Of a stretch of 64,000 nt of DNA, positions 27,184 to 39,889 are shown in pieces. This stretch comes from Sphagnum compactum. Taxonomy: Eukaryota > Bryophyta > Sphagnopsida > Sphagnales. Below the pieces are notes generated by a model. That model ran no database searches and was not told the DNA's origin. It saw nothing but the letters and a program-made list of their open reading frames with translations. The DNA is taken from assembly GCA_965153455.1 (NCBI GenBank), contig OZ234497.1, positions 11,036,001-11,100,000 on the forward strand. The letters run 5' to 3'. The translations under genes were made by a program, and so were the position numbers. Position 1 is the stretch's first letter; the number at the start of each line of letters is the position of its first letter.

Positions 27184-30023
27184 ATGGATGCAAGTGGTAA
27201 GGTGAACTACTCATTATGGAGCAAACCTGCAGTTTTGGAGACTGCAGCTGATGTAATGATGTGTCTGGTGCCAATATGGGTGGCGATTACAGTTGGTTTA
27301 ATTGTGGGTTGGTCCTGGAAACCTCGGTGGGTGAGCTTTATTCTGCTGGGGATCAGGAGTCGTCCTCGCCTGGTATGGCAGGCACCACCTGGGCTGGGTG
27401 CTCGGCGTTTTTGGCTTGCAATGACTGCAGTCTCTGCTTATCCCATGTTGAAGGAGGTGTGGACAAAATTTAGTGAATGGATGTGGCCTCTTGTTCAGCC
27501 AGCAGAAGCCCCCCCCAGCAGTGTTCAATCTCTTCTCTCAAGGTAAAATGGCTTAAAATTTCATTATAAGGCACAGGGCTGAATATGTGAACAGTCTCCT
27601 GCAGTTCAGATGGAGGCAGTTAGCTATGTCTCTTGAGTACCCGCCAACATCATGACTGAGTCTTCCTGTTGCTTGCGGAAATGCAACATGAAACTCAGGA
27701 TGCAGATCTTTGTATAATGGTTTGCTCAAAATTTTGGGCTGATTTGTCTATACCATCTGGAGCTGATGAAGTCAGTGGGCAGTCATGGCAGCTTGTCACT
27801 GATTTTCATGATGAACATGATGGTCTGACACTTTGTGAGCAACACTCATAAGGTTATGACGGCACTCATCCTTCTGATGCTAGTTTTGGTGGAACTGACA
27901 GCAACCTCCAACATGTTTTTGTGGAGTTTTCTCTGCATATGAGTTTGATGGAGGTGGTCCTGTTCTTCTAATGGACTAAGTACTGACAATGGGTTGGTAG
28001 AAGTGCAGTCAGTGTGCAGTGACAGAGAGCCACAAGAAGATTTCAATAACAGATGAAGACTTGAGCTCATTCATGAAGCAATTGGATGAAGCTGACGGAG
28101 GTCCAGCTTGGCAGTTGCTGATGGAGCGTTCGGCCACCAACTTGAAATATCAAGCCTGGCGGCGTGAGCCTGAGGTAGGCTTTGATGTACGTGCTAATCA
28201 AGATGTTTGTGTGTTTTTGCATCTAATATTGTGGAACATCTGATATAGTCCATGAGTTGTGATGTGGAGTCTGCTGGAACCAAGAAACAGGATTGTGAGC
28301 ACTGTGCTGTAGTGGCACTGTGGTTTGGGATGTGTACCCAGGTTTTCATGTTCTGAAACCACTCTGTCCTTGGTCACAAAATGGCAGAAGTGCTTTTGGA
28401 ATGACCTTTCCCAGATGCTACATGAACATCTTTGGTGTTTCACAGGGTAGACTGTCTGGCATTGGAATCATGATCATTATGACCTCTTTGAGTAGGAAAA
28501 TAAATGTCTTACCGAAAAGGGTTTGGATTGCTCTGACTCCTCCCTGGTGTGTGTTACTGTGGCATTGGTTTTAGACGGGACCTACAGAGTACCGAAGCCG
28601 AACAGTGTTGGAGGATGTTTCTCCAGCACTGATGCGCGACTTTTTCTGGGATGATGAATTCAGGGTAGTCTGGGATGACATGCTCATATACAACAAAACA
28701 TGGGAGGAGTGCAAAGACACTGGCTTCATGATTACACAGTGGGTCAGGAAGGTGTGTTGTTTTCGCCTAATCTTAGCTTGAGTCTTGTGTTTTTGGTACT
28801 TCAATCGCCATCATCATGCCCTTCCACGAACAGGTACAGCGCAATGAATCTGTATATGTTGAGTATACTATATTTGGTTGCAGCAGTAGCATGTTGTGCC
28901 AAGCTTTGATAGGTGCAAGTTAGGGAGGTGTCCTTTTTTGTAGGGTCATGGTGCACTATCAGAGCAGCAGATGTTAATGGGATTAAAATGGTGAGTACAG
29001 GCAGTAAGAGTGTAAAACCTCTGTGTACATTTATTCCCGTGTTGATTTTATGTTGTTTGCATGGTAATCTGGGTTTGTCTGCAGTATCCCTTCTTCTGTA
29101 AGGATCGAGAGTACATCCTTGGTCGACGTATATGGGAGTCAAATAACACATACTACTGCATTACACAGGTAAGAATTTTGAATGTTTTTTACAGTGATGT
29201 TTGAAACTCTTATAGTACAAATTTGTTTTCTTTACTCTCCTTGTCTGTATCTGAGGTCTTTTGTGAAGTATGGTGTGAGCAGATAAGCTGAACTGAAGCT
29301 TTTTGTGAGATGTTTATTGCAGGGAGTGCCATATCCTGCGGTGCCATTGCGGCATACACCAAGGAGGGTAGATGTCTACTTCTCAAGTTGGCGCATTTGT
29401 GCAGGTAAAAGTTTGAAAAACTCGTACTTTTCTGTCCAATCAATTGACCAGATACTCTTGTGCCTGGTGTCATGTTTGGAGTAGACCAAACAATTGCAGA
29501 AGAAAAAAAAATTCACTCTGTAAGTGTTACCTGGCTTCCAGGGCTCACTAGTTGTAGTGGGTCTTAATATGTGAAAGCAGTCGAGTCAGCAAAGGGAGAT
29601 GGACAACTCACTGCCTGTGAAGTGATGCTATTCCACCATGAAGAGATGGGCATTCAACGAGACCTTGCCAAGCTAGGCGTGCGCCAGGGAATGTGGGGAT
29701 GCGTGAAGAAAATAGAGCCTGGTATCCGAATCTACCAAGCTGAACGAAGACAGAACAAACCTCTCTCCCCATGTGCAATGATGGCGCACATAACAAGTAA
29801 GGTGCCATCTGATCTTCTAAACGATCACAAGGTAACAACAACTAGTGATGGGGACACCTCTGTCATAGGAAAAGAGAAACACAATTTGAGTCATGGTTAT
29901 TTGCGATGGATGATATTGGGAGGTGCCGTAGCCCTTGCATGTGGAGTTGAGAGAGGTGCTGTTGGCAAGTTCCTTGTGTTTGGGGTTGTAAGACGCTTGG
30001 GCAGATTAGGACGAAGGTTGTAA
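27184..30023 (+). CDS. Membrane-anchored START-domain lipid-binding protein (six coding exons)
   Basis: The spliced product is about 436 residues. Exons follow GT-AG rules with matching phases: 27184-27542, 28009-28174, 28575-28751, 29085-29168, 29323-29404 and 29581-30023. Residues about 25-45 (MCLVPIWVAITVGLIVGW) form a membrane segment. A START (lipid-transfer) domain spans about residues 135-350, with family landmarks GGPAWQLLMERS, YQAWRREPE, TEYRSRTV, FFWDDEFR, CKDREYILGRRIW, PRRVDVYFSSW and GDGQLTACEV. A second hydrophobic stretch (WMILGGAVALACGV, about 399-412) lies near the C-terminus. This order matches the plant StAR-related/PCTP-like proteins such as the Arabidopsis At3g23080/At4g14500 group. 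It presumably binds a phospholipid or sterol at a membrane; the ligand is not known. The ATG at 27,184 is chosen because it precedes the membrane segment and leads the only long frame. The gene is convergent with the FLIP-like gene. Confidence 0.88.
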
Positions 30024-32206
30024 TATAATGCCATTGGACATGGCCACCAGTTTTCCACCAAGTATCTGTTTGGGCAATCCAAAAATGGTATCACTTTCAA
30101 ATTTTAAGTTATCTTCACTTGGATATGTACTTCTACTTAACTGGTTAGATTTTAGGTTAGGTCTAGGGTGGTGTGCTGATGGCCTGCTCCCTTTTGCATT
30201 TTGTTTTTGAGAGCATTTGTAATTAGAAAAAAAAATGTTCCAAACTGGAATATGGGTTTTGGGGCTGTGTCCTTAAGATTTCTGATGGTGTTCTGCAGCT
30301 GTATAAGTTGAGGAACTTGTCATTGAGATTGTTTCCTGCAACTGTTGGTTTCACATCATGAATGGAGTGACAAAATTTTGCTGTTTAATTCCCTTGTCCA
30401 TGCTGAGAACCAGCCAAAAATCTTACACCTATCAATGTGGACCAGAAAGTGCTTAGTCTTATTGCTCGCTCTTGGAAGTTTGTAAAAGCCATTTCTGACA
30501 ATGCAATTGGTGGTATTTGAGTGCTTATTTGTCAGCAGTTGCTGAGCAGGGGGCTTTGTGATGCTGATGGGTGTACACTATATTTTTGACAATGAGATAA
30601 ATTTGAATATACCTGCTAAATTTGGTAGATATTATTTGGTGTTACTGTCTGTTGTTTATTATTCATTACTGGATTGGTTCTAGTGAAGAAACCAATGGTT
30701 TTCCCCTTGATAGCTTCAAGTTCTTGGGGTTCTGTTGTAATGCAGTATGACAGCAAAACGGAGATAGTTTGTAGCTGACTGTACTAACAGGAGTTAGTTG
30801 GGATAAAGTAGATTGAGCAGATTTCATTAGACAGACCACAGCTGAGAGACAATATTGAAAATATTGTATGGTGATGAGGTGTATAGGAAATGTTTTTGCA
30901 TTGTTAGGAGGTGACCCACATCTCCTGATTGTGAAGAGCTTATAGTAGCACATGTACTGCAGAAGTTTGTTGATGGGCGTGCCCCAATTGCTGCTAAATT
31001 CCTTCCTTAAGCACAGCTGTCAGCTGCACAGTGCATAAGAGCAGTAACAAGTGTCTTTGATATCTCTGCATTGCAAGGGAGCAGTTGGGATTTCTTTGCT
31101 TGTGTGTAGATGCTTCTTGTATGTACAACTTAGACCACTCATTTCTCCTTCATCTCTAGTCCAAATGCCCTTTTTCTTTTCCACCAGTGTCATATGAATA
31201 CATTCTACTTACCTTGCAAACTTTGAATTCAATGAAGAAAGGGAAAGGGGTCAAGTAGTTGAAAGACTGGTAAATCTTATGATTGCCTGTAACTACACAA
31301 ATTGCAGTCATAGGTGGAAGTTTACCATATCCTCAACCGAATTCCAGTTTCTTTTCACCAAAAGATTGAGCTTGGAGTTGCCTACAACATGGTAGCCCAA
31401 TTTTTCAAGTAGATGGATTTGACAATTGCTTTCGAGCAGTTGGGTGACTGCACCTTCCTCCATGCACTTGGGACAGTTTTCATTAAAGGGTTAATAAGGT
31501 GAATTCTAAGGGAGCAGTAGGTAATAGAAAAAAAAGACTCTGGTGGGAATACAACTCCTGCTGCTACCTTCCAAAATCTGAGACAATTTTTGCTTAATTG
31601 GGTGATGCTGCCACATTGGACTATCTGCAAATTACAAATCCAGAGATTGATGGTATACACACTCTTAACAAGCTTTATTGATTGGCTTATATGTTCTTCA
31701 TGAATAATAATTCCAGAATGTTGTTACACCTATACATAAATCACTGGTAGTTGAATTGAGAAACACTTGCCAGACAAGGCAGATGAAGCCCCATAGAGTA
31801 CACAGCCTTGGTACTGCAAATTTTGTTCCTAGCTTGCCTTTGTACAAGAATTGCTTGTATAGGTGGCATGCATAAATTGATTGCTTGTTTTACCACTACT
31901 GTACCTTGATTTACAAAACTGGAGAATATGGGCAATTTCTCAGTGAAATGTTGGTGATTGTGTACCACCAACAAGTCCTGGTTGAAGGATCTTCTTTGCC
32001 CAGAAGAAATGTGGTGAAACCCCAGTAACCAGTTATAGGGGATCATGGTAGTTCATTCCCATATGGTGCTCAGCATGCATGATGGATGTACTGAGTGCGG
32101 CGTGCACAAACCAAGGGTGGGGTTCCAAAACTGCTTGTGCAGTCACTCATGTTATTCAAGATCCCAGAAATCTTACATCCTGACATTCCATCATGACTGA
32201 GAAGCT
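30024..32206. other. Interval between convergent gene ends
   Basis: This interval holds the 3' untranslated regions and spacer of two convergent genes. Base composition is intermediate, unlike the AT-rich deserts. Short open frames on both strands have no recognisable domain. I see no separate gene. Confidence 0.5.
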
Positions 32207-35200
32207 TCATCCTGTTTTCAAAAGCGATCCAAGGTTGACATTCACCTCTCCAAGCTGCTCGATGTTAGATTGCCATTTCTGTTTCCTATTAGGTGAAGGA
32301 AGCCAATCATGTGCTACTTTGCTGAGCAAGCAGAAACCTTCTTGCAGCATCAAGAGTCCTGTCTTTACCTCTGGAGGGATGATGAGCCCGACTGATATGT
32401 CTGCATCAGTTTTCATGGAATCCAGTTCCTGTACAAGAGGCCTATTTTCTGTAAGATGTTCTTCATCTTCACATTCCCTTAGGAAGGAATGGACATAAGA
32501 ACTCCTTTGCATCGTGCATTCATGTTGTAGCAGATCCTTCTCACTTTCAGTCATCAGCAAGGACGTGAAGGCACCATTCTTCTCCAAAAATAGTTTGACA
32601 GCAGTCATAAACATCTCCTCACCACTTTTGCCACTTCCAAGGACATCTGCAGCAAGGCCAGGATGTGATGGAATGAACCTCCAAAGCTCAGCACATGGTG
32701 AGTGCTCTGCAAAGTAACCAAAAGAAGCCAAACCTGCGTGGACAAGTGCCCAATGCTCCTCTCTCAACACCAAGTGAAAAAGATTCCAAAGGGCCTGACT
32801 CAGTGGATTGCCAATGTCCTCTGGTATATTGAACTTGCTCAAACTAGCAAGAAACTCTGCAAGTGCTGGCTTCATGACCTTTGCCTCATTATAGGTTGCT
32901 GATGTTGCAAGTTCCTGGATCTTTATCAGCAGAATTTGCAGAGTCTTGGGGGCTGCTTTCTGCTGCAAAAAGAAGCAGCATATCTGGAGCACTGGGTTAA
33001 TGTTATGAGGGCTGTAGTTTTGACCCCCTCTTGATTCCTGGCTTTCAGCTGTAAGGGCATCCAAAGTTAATTTCTTGATCTCTTCCATGTACTTGGCATC
33101 AACAACTCTGCCATCCTCTCTGCACAAGACCAGTCAAGGTTAGACTTCAAAGCATAATCTGAAGGACATAATTTCAAGAAGCAGTAGATAAAAGCACATG
33201 GGAGCAGAATAGCACATACGTCAGTCGAAGAAGATGGAGTGCACACCACATTGATTCCTCAATTGTGGGGACAGGGTCTGAATCCATACATTCCATGAGT
33301 TCCCGTTTTGCTGCAGCTACACAATGCTTCAACAAGTTACCAGAACATGAGTTCCTCACACCAGCTTGTAGAAGGTCAAACGAGAAGCCCTCTTGAAAAA
33401 GAACTGCTGCGACTTTTGCAGATGGCAGTGATGCAAAAGGGTCCTCTTGGAATGCAAGCTTGTACAGGTAGAAGGCTGCTTCAGAAGGAGCTGCTTGAAC
33501 CAGTGAGCAAATCAACTGTGCCAGCCTATGGAATAGCTGCAGCTGGGAAGGCTCTGGTGATGCTAGACATAGGAGCAAGGAAAACAGAGAAAAAATGTGC
33601 TGCTGAATCAGTGCAATCTCACTATGCCGTGCAATATAGCACCAAAGATCTTTGACTAGCTCACTGCAAAGCACAGAGGGGTGGAGGGCTTTCTCAAAGA
33701 GGAACCCCTCAACCTCAATCCAAACTTCAGCTGAGGAAGATGCCACAGTGGCAAATGTTTCCAGCGCTTCCAAGGCCCACAGGAACATCAGCTTCCATTG
33801 ACTCTGTCCAGATGAATCTCTGTCACTTGCTGGGAGAGGTTGAACTTGCAGAAAAGCAAGGTACACCCCTTCTTCAGACACTGTCTCAAGTAGCCAATCC
33901 AACCTCCTTGCTAGCTCCAACAAAACATTAGGAACATAACTTCTAGAACTCTGTAGAAGATGTAGAAACACTAGCACATGGCTTGCACTAAGTAAACCTC
34001 CTCCCTGAAATCTTTCATCCCAATACAAGAGTACCTTTCCTTTCTCAAGCAGTCCAACTCCTGAGTGCAGATACTCAATAGCTTTGGGGGCCTCAGAATA
34101 TGTAATTATAGTTTGTAGGAATTCAATCTTGAAGCTTATGTCAATATCAGAAGAGCCAAGTAGGGAAGGGAGAAAGTCCAAGGCAGTTGGTGCTGCTACC
34201 TCAGCCAGGACTGTAGCTGCTGCTTCAGGGACAAGAGTTCCACCATTGCATACAAGAAGAAAGGCTGAAACCTTACAGATACAGTCTAAGATGGGCTTTC
34301 TGACAGCAGTGGCTTGTTTTGGGTAGCGACAACACAGTTTGGATATATGGGAGAAGAAGAATTTCACTAAAATACAGAATTTTCTAAAGTGAGCATCTCT
34401 TGATGTTGAAACAGTGGCAGCACATGATTCCTGTGGAAGCCAAATCTCAGCAGCCAGGGTCAACGACTGAGTGGCATGATACACCAAAGCTGTGATGAGG
34501 CCTTCAATGTTGATGACTGATGCTATGGTTAGGGGGTTTTCTAACTGTGACAACATCAGTACACAGCTTTTCCAAACAAGATTCAGCACAGCAATGTTCT
34601 TTCCATTGAATATCTGAAGTTGCCCCCATTCCACCCTTGCTGAAAGTGTCCCCAGTTCTTGCATACTGTCCATTGCAGAAGTAACTATTTGAAGAGCATC
34701 TGACAGTGAACCACCAGCTGTAATCTTTGAAGAAATAGCCAGTGAACTTTTGATAGTGAGACAAACTTTTGAAATCACACGAAGTGCAGTGCCAAGCAAA
34801 TCCAAGCCTGCCTTGTGCATTTCTCCTCCTTCAAGATCACTTCTCTGCAGTTTAGCAAGTGATAAACAAGGAATCAGAAAGATTCCATGACAAGGCACAG
34901 CAGGGCATATTCTCGACTAGCTTCAGTATTTCATTCAAGGAAAGGAGTGTAACTCCAAGCCCACAACCGAGTTGCCTCACCAAATTGCCTGCCAATACCT
35001 AATCACAGCTGTAACAGGCACTACAAAATAAATCACTGTCGTTGAGCTGGATATCAGACATCACAGGGACAGTTATTCATTGATTTTGCTATGCACAACA
35101 AAAACATACAGCAAGCTATCCTCATACATTTCCTCCACGGAACTCCTGAAACTAGAAGCTCAGGTTACAATTCTTGCTGCATTACATAATATTCTCCATA

Positions 35201-37618
35201 AACTGGCAAACCTTTTCAAGAACAGAACAGATCTGCATAACTTTCACATATTGCCTGAAATATTCCCTTGGCTTATATCTTTACTTATGAAGGCACCTGA
35301 AGCAAAATAAGCAGAGAGAGCTTAAATGCTTGGTTTTATAGTGTAGCAGTCCATGCTGTATGTTTTGATATTTCCACCATTACAGTACGGGCATTTCAAT
35401 CAGACACATTTGCATGTTGAGGGTCTGCACCCTAACCATGAGCATGAAATTCATGGTGACAATGTACAGCATACAGCAGGCAATGGGCTGAAGTCCAGTG
35501 AAACTACTAGATGTTATTGCCTGCAGGTGACAGTCTTCAAGAAGTTCCAAGATGGTTACCCATTATGAGAAAGAGCGCACATAGCTTTCCAGTTGTAAAA
35601 CAACTGGTGGTCATTTCAACAAAAGTCACACACTGGATAAATTCTCAATCAGCAAGCTCCGAATGCTACATCTGGCTCAGCTTTTACTTTAGAGAGAAAC
35701 TTACCACAGTACTAGAGAAACAAAAGGTTTTCACCAGAATGAATGACTCGCTGAGAAGAACTGCCATAGAGGAAATGAACTGCTTCTCCAGCAAATATGT
35801 GCACTCCAGGGTAACAGCAAAGATGGCTAGAGTAAGAGCACTGGTCTCCTTTAGAAGCTGAATCAATAAGTGTCAAAAAACAGGAGATGTTGATATCAGT
35901 AGAGTTGGACACTACATGGACACTCCATGCACGCTTGAGTCTCCAAAACTTTCAGGGAATCATTAGACACATCAGCAATTGTATGACAGGAATGCCATCA
36001 TATTTGGGGCATTACAGCACAGATAGGCTAAAACCTATGCCCATGGTTTGAGTACTCACTCTTAAGTTGAGAAAGTCTACAAGATCATCCAAGTCTCCAG
36101 ACATCTCTGACTCTACCATGTTTTCGCTCCTATCCATATAGTCCTATCATTGCACAAATTCAGATTCTACATTCACAATTTTCTCTGCAAGTTTTCATGA
36201 CCTAGAGGAAACCAGAGTTGAGCCCTAAGGCACACATCTTTCCCACGGCACTTTTAAGCACTAGTGACTGATCAACCTGAAAAACCCCTAGTGATTGTCA
36301 CCAGGTACCTGTGGTAGAACATCTTCAGGTGGTCCATGGAATTTGCTTTCTGGTGCAGAGATACACTTTCCGCACCATGCAATTGCCTGTACATGATACA
36401 TTCATCATCAGACTCACTATCTACCTCCACTCTCTCATTTCCAACTGTCATGGCCAACATTGATCATTATCTGTTCAAGATCTCTACCTAATGATACACC
36501 ACATGTCAATGACTGGTTTTGAAATGAATGCTACCTTGGTGGTCAGTTGAATGAAGAGAGTAAGAGCTTTGATGTCTGTTCGTGAGTGTGGCAGCACTGA
36601 ACAGACGATTCTACTAATGTTTGTTCGCCATTTACAGTCCCAAATGATGGAGGTTCCCTCCTCTTCCCAACATGCCTATTTAGGAATCAAGTCCCCCAGA
36701 CACCATAGATTGAACTTCCATTTGCATGAGCAGCAAAACAGCTCTAACATGGTACTCCATATATCTCCAACACAAACAATCACATTGAGAAACACATGGC
36801 TATGTCAAAAAAAATCTCAAACCAATAGAATGAGCAATAACTAAAGAGTTACACACAGCATCATGTACTCATATCTCTATCTAGCTGACACACCCATTGT
36901 GGATCAAAGTGAGAGATGAGTGAGGTGAGAATACCATCAGAACTTTAGCAATATGATGCTGATCCACAGCTTTGCTAAATGATGCAGTACCAATATGGTC
37001 GAGCACCTTCATTCTCTCTTCAAAAACCTGCAAGACGATGCAATCAGACAGCAGCTGTACACGTATAATCCTTGCGCCTTATTCAACAAAAACTGAACAG
37101 CAACAGGATTTCATCCCAGAAATTTCTGTGCTGAGATAGCACCTAAATAAACTAATGACACTTATTCAGATAGCTTGAAAAGAAGGTGCAAAAATGCATT
37201 CATATTCCTTGCACAACATGTCTTCTTGAACAATGGATTTAGCATACAAACTTCTCCACAACACTTGATCTCTGTGAGAAGGACATTCATAACGTAGAGC
37301 AATCATCTCAACACCAGAAAGAGAGATCCTCTAATTCAACCCCTTCAATCCCATGAACTCCTTTGACCCAACAAGAACACTGGGTGCTGATTGAGCTTGC
37401 CTGAGAGGTTTTCAGCACCTGGAGCAAATGGTCCAAACTTTCCCCTGCTGGAACTTGGGCCATGATAGCAAAATAAAACGAGCCTCGGATTACCCGTCGG
37501 CATACAGGAGATGTCTGTAGGACAGCCACATCTGCCCGATGGCGAGCAGGTGCCGAGTAATGTCAGTCTTGGTCACAGAGGATTTGGCTGCAGCCCAAGG
37601 CAATAAGGAAGGAAAAAC
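32207..37618 (-). CDS. FLIP: FLIP/FIRRM-like FIGL1-interacting protein (DUF4487), many exons
   Basis: The product is a helical-repeat protein homologous to human C1orf112/FIRRM and Arabidopsis FLIP. FLIP binds the AAA-ATPase FIGL1 and limits RAD51/DMC1 strand invasion in meiosis and repair. Family matches include LWCYIARHSEIAL, LAEFLASLSKFNIPED and HAGLASFGYFAEHS. The two large 3' exons are 34844-33220 and 33119-32207 (stop TGA), separated by a 100-base intron with a GTATGT donor; the join keeps frame at LRLT/EDGR. Small 5' exons that splice in phase are 37618-37494 (VFPSLLPWAAAKSS...), about 37400-37359 (KLNQHPVFLLGQ), 37027-36935 (VFEERMKVLDHIG), about 36460-36291, 36143-36060, 35857-35705 and probably 35520-35437. 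One or two more probably lie between 35.4 and 34.85 kb, including candidates near 35.25 and 35.0 kb that I could not phase. The start codon lies upstream, perhaps at 37.65-38.2 kb. The sum, roughly 1000 residues, fits the family. Confidence 0.82.
33120..33219 (-). other. Last intron of the FLIP-like gene
   Basis: On the minus strand the intron starts GTATGT at 33,219 and ends TTGTGCAG at 33,120. Splicing joins codons for LRLT to EDGRVVD without a frame change. Reading through the donor instead reaches a stop within about 15 codons, which supports the intron. Confidence 0.8.
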
Positions 37619-37649
37619 CTAAATAGAAAAACGTCATCGTTTCCATCAT

Positions 37650-38600
37650 AGTCAGATCTGCAGTGCGGAGAAGTCCTTCTTCAAACACTACATTACATCC
37701 CGTGCTCCCTCTTGGATCCTGAACTCGAATTCAGACAAATGCTTATTACCCTGTGCAACTCCATTGTTCGAGGCTTTTAATCGTGGAGAGAGTATACGAG
37801 GGTATACAAAAAACCATCAGGGTACATCGAGTCACATCAACTACTGCTATACATATATGGTACTCTCACAGCCACCCTTGGAAAACAAGAGGAGAAGAAG
37901 CCAAACCTGGTCAATCAATCTTTAGGAAACAAGAGACCGCCAGCAAAAGCTGGTGAACAAAGACTCCTCAAATCGAGCGCCGGAAGAAGAACTCTCCTCA
38001 CAACCTCCGCCACGACTGAAATTCCGAATAACAAAAGTAAGTCTCTTAGAAAAAAAAAAGCCAGACAATGATCAAAATCACAAACCCCCCACTCCTCTCC
38101 CCCCCCCCCCCCCCCCCCCCAACCCATTCGGCTCATCTTTCTTTCTTACGACCTAAATTCTTCGTCATCCAAGGTCCACTTCCGGAGGATTCTTCAAGAG
38201 AAAACAGAGCACAACAAGGAAAGAAAATGGAAATTTAAAACAACCGTTGAAACAGATAAACCAAACAACATCCGCAGGCAAAGACGGGGAGTTACGTACA
38301 GCCAGCCCCTTTGCAAAACACTGGAGCCATGAAACAAACGTCCGCAGTGTGCAAGCCAATCGGCCAGCGCGCGCAAGCTTCAAAGCGTTTTGGACACAAG
38401 TTTGTGAGCGAGCTCGCATTTCTGGCGGGAAACAAAGAACGGAAAGCGCAGATGGAAAGAAGAGGCGACGTAGACGTATTAGATTGGCTATATACGTATT
38501 CGTATATATCTATAGTATATACTTTTAAACACTTTTTAAAAAATTCTGTTTGCTTTGTTTTGTTGTTTCTCTCTGTTTAAGGGGAAATTCTAAAATGTTT
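37650..38600 (-). promoter_or_regulatory. Probable 5' leader/promoter region of the FLIP-like gene
   Basis: GC-richer sequence extends from the first recognised exon to about 38.45 kb and then drops sharply to AT-rich repeat. A splice-acceptor-like ATTTCAG occurs near 38,016 on the minus strand. The interval includes an uninterrupted run of 22 C on the plus strand (38,099-38,120), which is G22 on the sense strand of the gene. The exact start of transcription and the start codon are not resolved. Confidence 0.4.
38099..38120. repeat. Homopolymer run of 22 C
   Basis: Twenty-two consecutive C residues lie in the upstream region of the FLIP-like gene. The G-rich strand is the transcribed-sense strand of that gene. 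Length is likely to be polymorphic and prone to sequencing error. Confidence 0.9.
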
Positions 38601-38904
38601 TTTTTTAATTAATTTTGAAAAGCTAAAAGGAAAAAACTAGCAAAAACTATAGCCCCCATTACGACATTCACAACTAGGGGGTTTTCCTTTTTAATGAAGT
38701 TATTTATAATTTTGTGATATAAAACATTTGGCAAATTTTTGCAAATTTTAGCAAAATTAGTTGAATTTACGCTAAAAATTAAAATAAAATTGTGCAATTT
38801 TTTTCAATTTCATTTACACAATAATGTAAATGGTTTAATGAGACCCGTATGGAAAAAAAAACCTTCATAACTCATGTTATGTTAGAGTCCCAATGTTTTT
38901 TTTT

Positions 38905-39110
38905 TTCAATTTTATAATGTTGCTCATATGTCAATATTCCAAAAGTATATTTAGCCAAATTTGGAGATATTCAAAATAGGAAAGTATAAAATCTTAAACA
39001 ACCTTTCATATTGTAGGCAATTATGGCAATTTTTTGCAATTTTTTATGATTGATTTCGTTTTTTGGCAATTTTTTTTTAAAAATAAAAAAATCCACATAA
39101 TATTTTTTGT
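38905..39110 (+). repeat. Dispersed repeat family C, copy 2
   Basis: This copy matches 13,840-14,060 in the same orientation (see copy 1). It lies immediately upstream of the Ty3/gypsy element, so that element inserted beside or within an older repeat. Confidence 0.7.
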
Positions 39111-39237
39111 TGAAAATATTTTTTTGAAAAATGGCGAAAATTCGCCACAAAAAAAATCATATTATCTAACCTTGGGTGTTTCAATTGACTTTTTAAAACC
39201 CTAAAAAAACTAAAGCTTTCATTACCATCAACAAATT

Positions 39238-39242
39238 ATGGT
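39238..39242 (+). repeat. Candidate target-site duplication, left (ATGGT)
   Basis: The five bases directly before the 5' TGTC of the element are ATGGT. The same five bases occur at 48,779-48,783, right at the other end of the element. Five bases is the usual Ty3/gypsy duplication length. The right copy shares its first A with the LTR terminus if the LTR ends in GACA, so the duplication may be four or five bases. Confidence 0.6.
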
Positions 39243-39525
39243 TGTCATGCCCGTACATGGCCTCATACATGATGGCCAGTTACGGGCATGCCCATGTGTG
39301 TTTTAGGGTTGACCTACAGTCTTAGGTGACTGTACGCTATTAGATACTTAGGGTTTGTTGACAACAGTATAAAAGGTCCAAACCTTTCTTTCTCCTTTAG
39401 TTTTTTTAGATTTCCTTTGTCAGGAGTTTTCTCCATCATAAGCTAGGATTTCTAGATGCTCACGGCGGCCATTGCACGGCCACCGTCTACATACACTTCA
39501 TTTCTTTCTTGCTTTGCATCTCAAT
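39243..39525 (+). repeat. 5' LTR, part shared with the 3' LTR
   Basis: This 283-base segment repeats at 48,320-48,602 with about 96% identity by eye and no length difference. It begins TGTCATGCCCG and contains a TATA box. After the shared part the two ends differ: here the sequence goes directly into the leader, whereas the 3' copy continues into a 176-base block. The true 3' end of this LTR is therefore uncertain. I could not identify a tRNA primer-binding site after it. Confidence 0.85.
39368..39376 (+). promoter_or_regulatory. TATA box of the retrotransposon LTR
   Basis: TATAAAAGG is about 125 bases into the LTR and is followed by a pyrimidine-rich stretch (CTTTCTTTCTCC) suitable for transcription start. 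It is conserved in the 3' LTR at 48,445-48,453. Confidence 0.7.
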
Positions 39526-39889
39526 TCTAGAAAAACTCTATTTCCTGTTGCTTCATGTGGAAAGCAACAGATTTCTTGCACTTTTGAAGTTCTTGAGTTG
39601 TTACTACTGGTGTGGTGTTGTTGCTGCCGAAGGGAGCGCAAGGAAGGAGTGCAAGTTGCTACTGCTGTTGCTGCGAGAGGGAGCTTGCGTGTTACATTCA
39701 TGCCGAGTTGAGATCTTTGAACAGGTTTCAAAGCTCCCCTTCCCTTTTTCTTTCTTTCGCTCTCTTGTGGCGGCTAAGAAAAAAATAAAATAAAAATTTA
39801 AGGTGGCGACGGCGGCTGCCATCGCTGCAGAGCAGCTAAGCACCGCCTGCTGTCGCGACGCGAACTCCAACGTACATCGCGTACCGTCG

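Noticed and set aside
27669-27851. Additional coding exon inside the first START-gene intron
   Set aside because: Exon 1 (27,542) and exon 2 (28,009) already join in the correct phase, and this frame has no START-family similarity.
32193-35861. Plus-strand frames over the FLIP-like gene
   Set aside because: The minus strand carries the conserved protein, and the plus-strand frames have no homology or splice logic.
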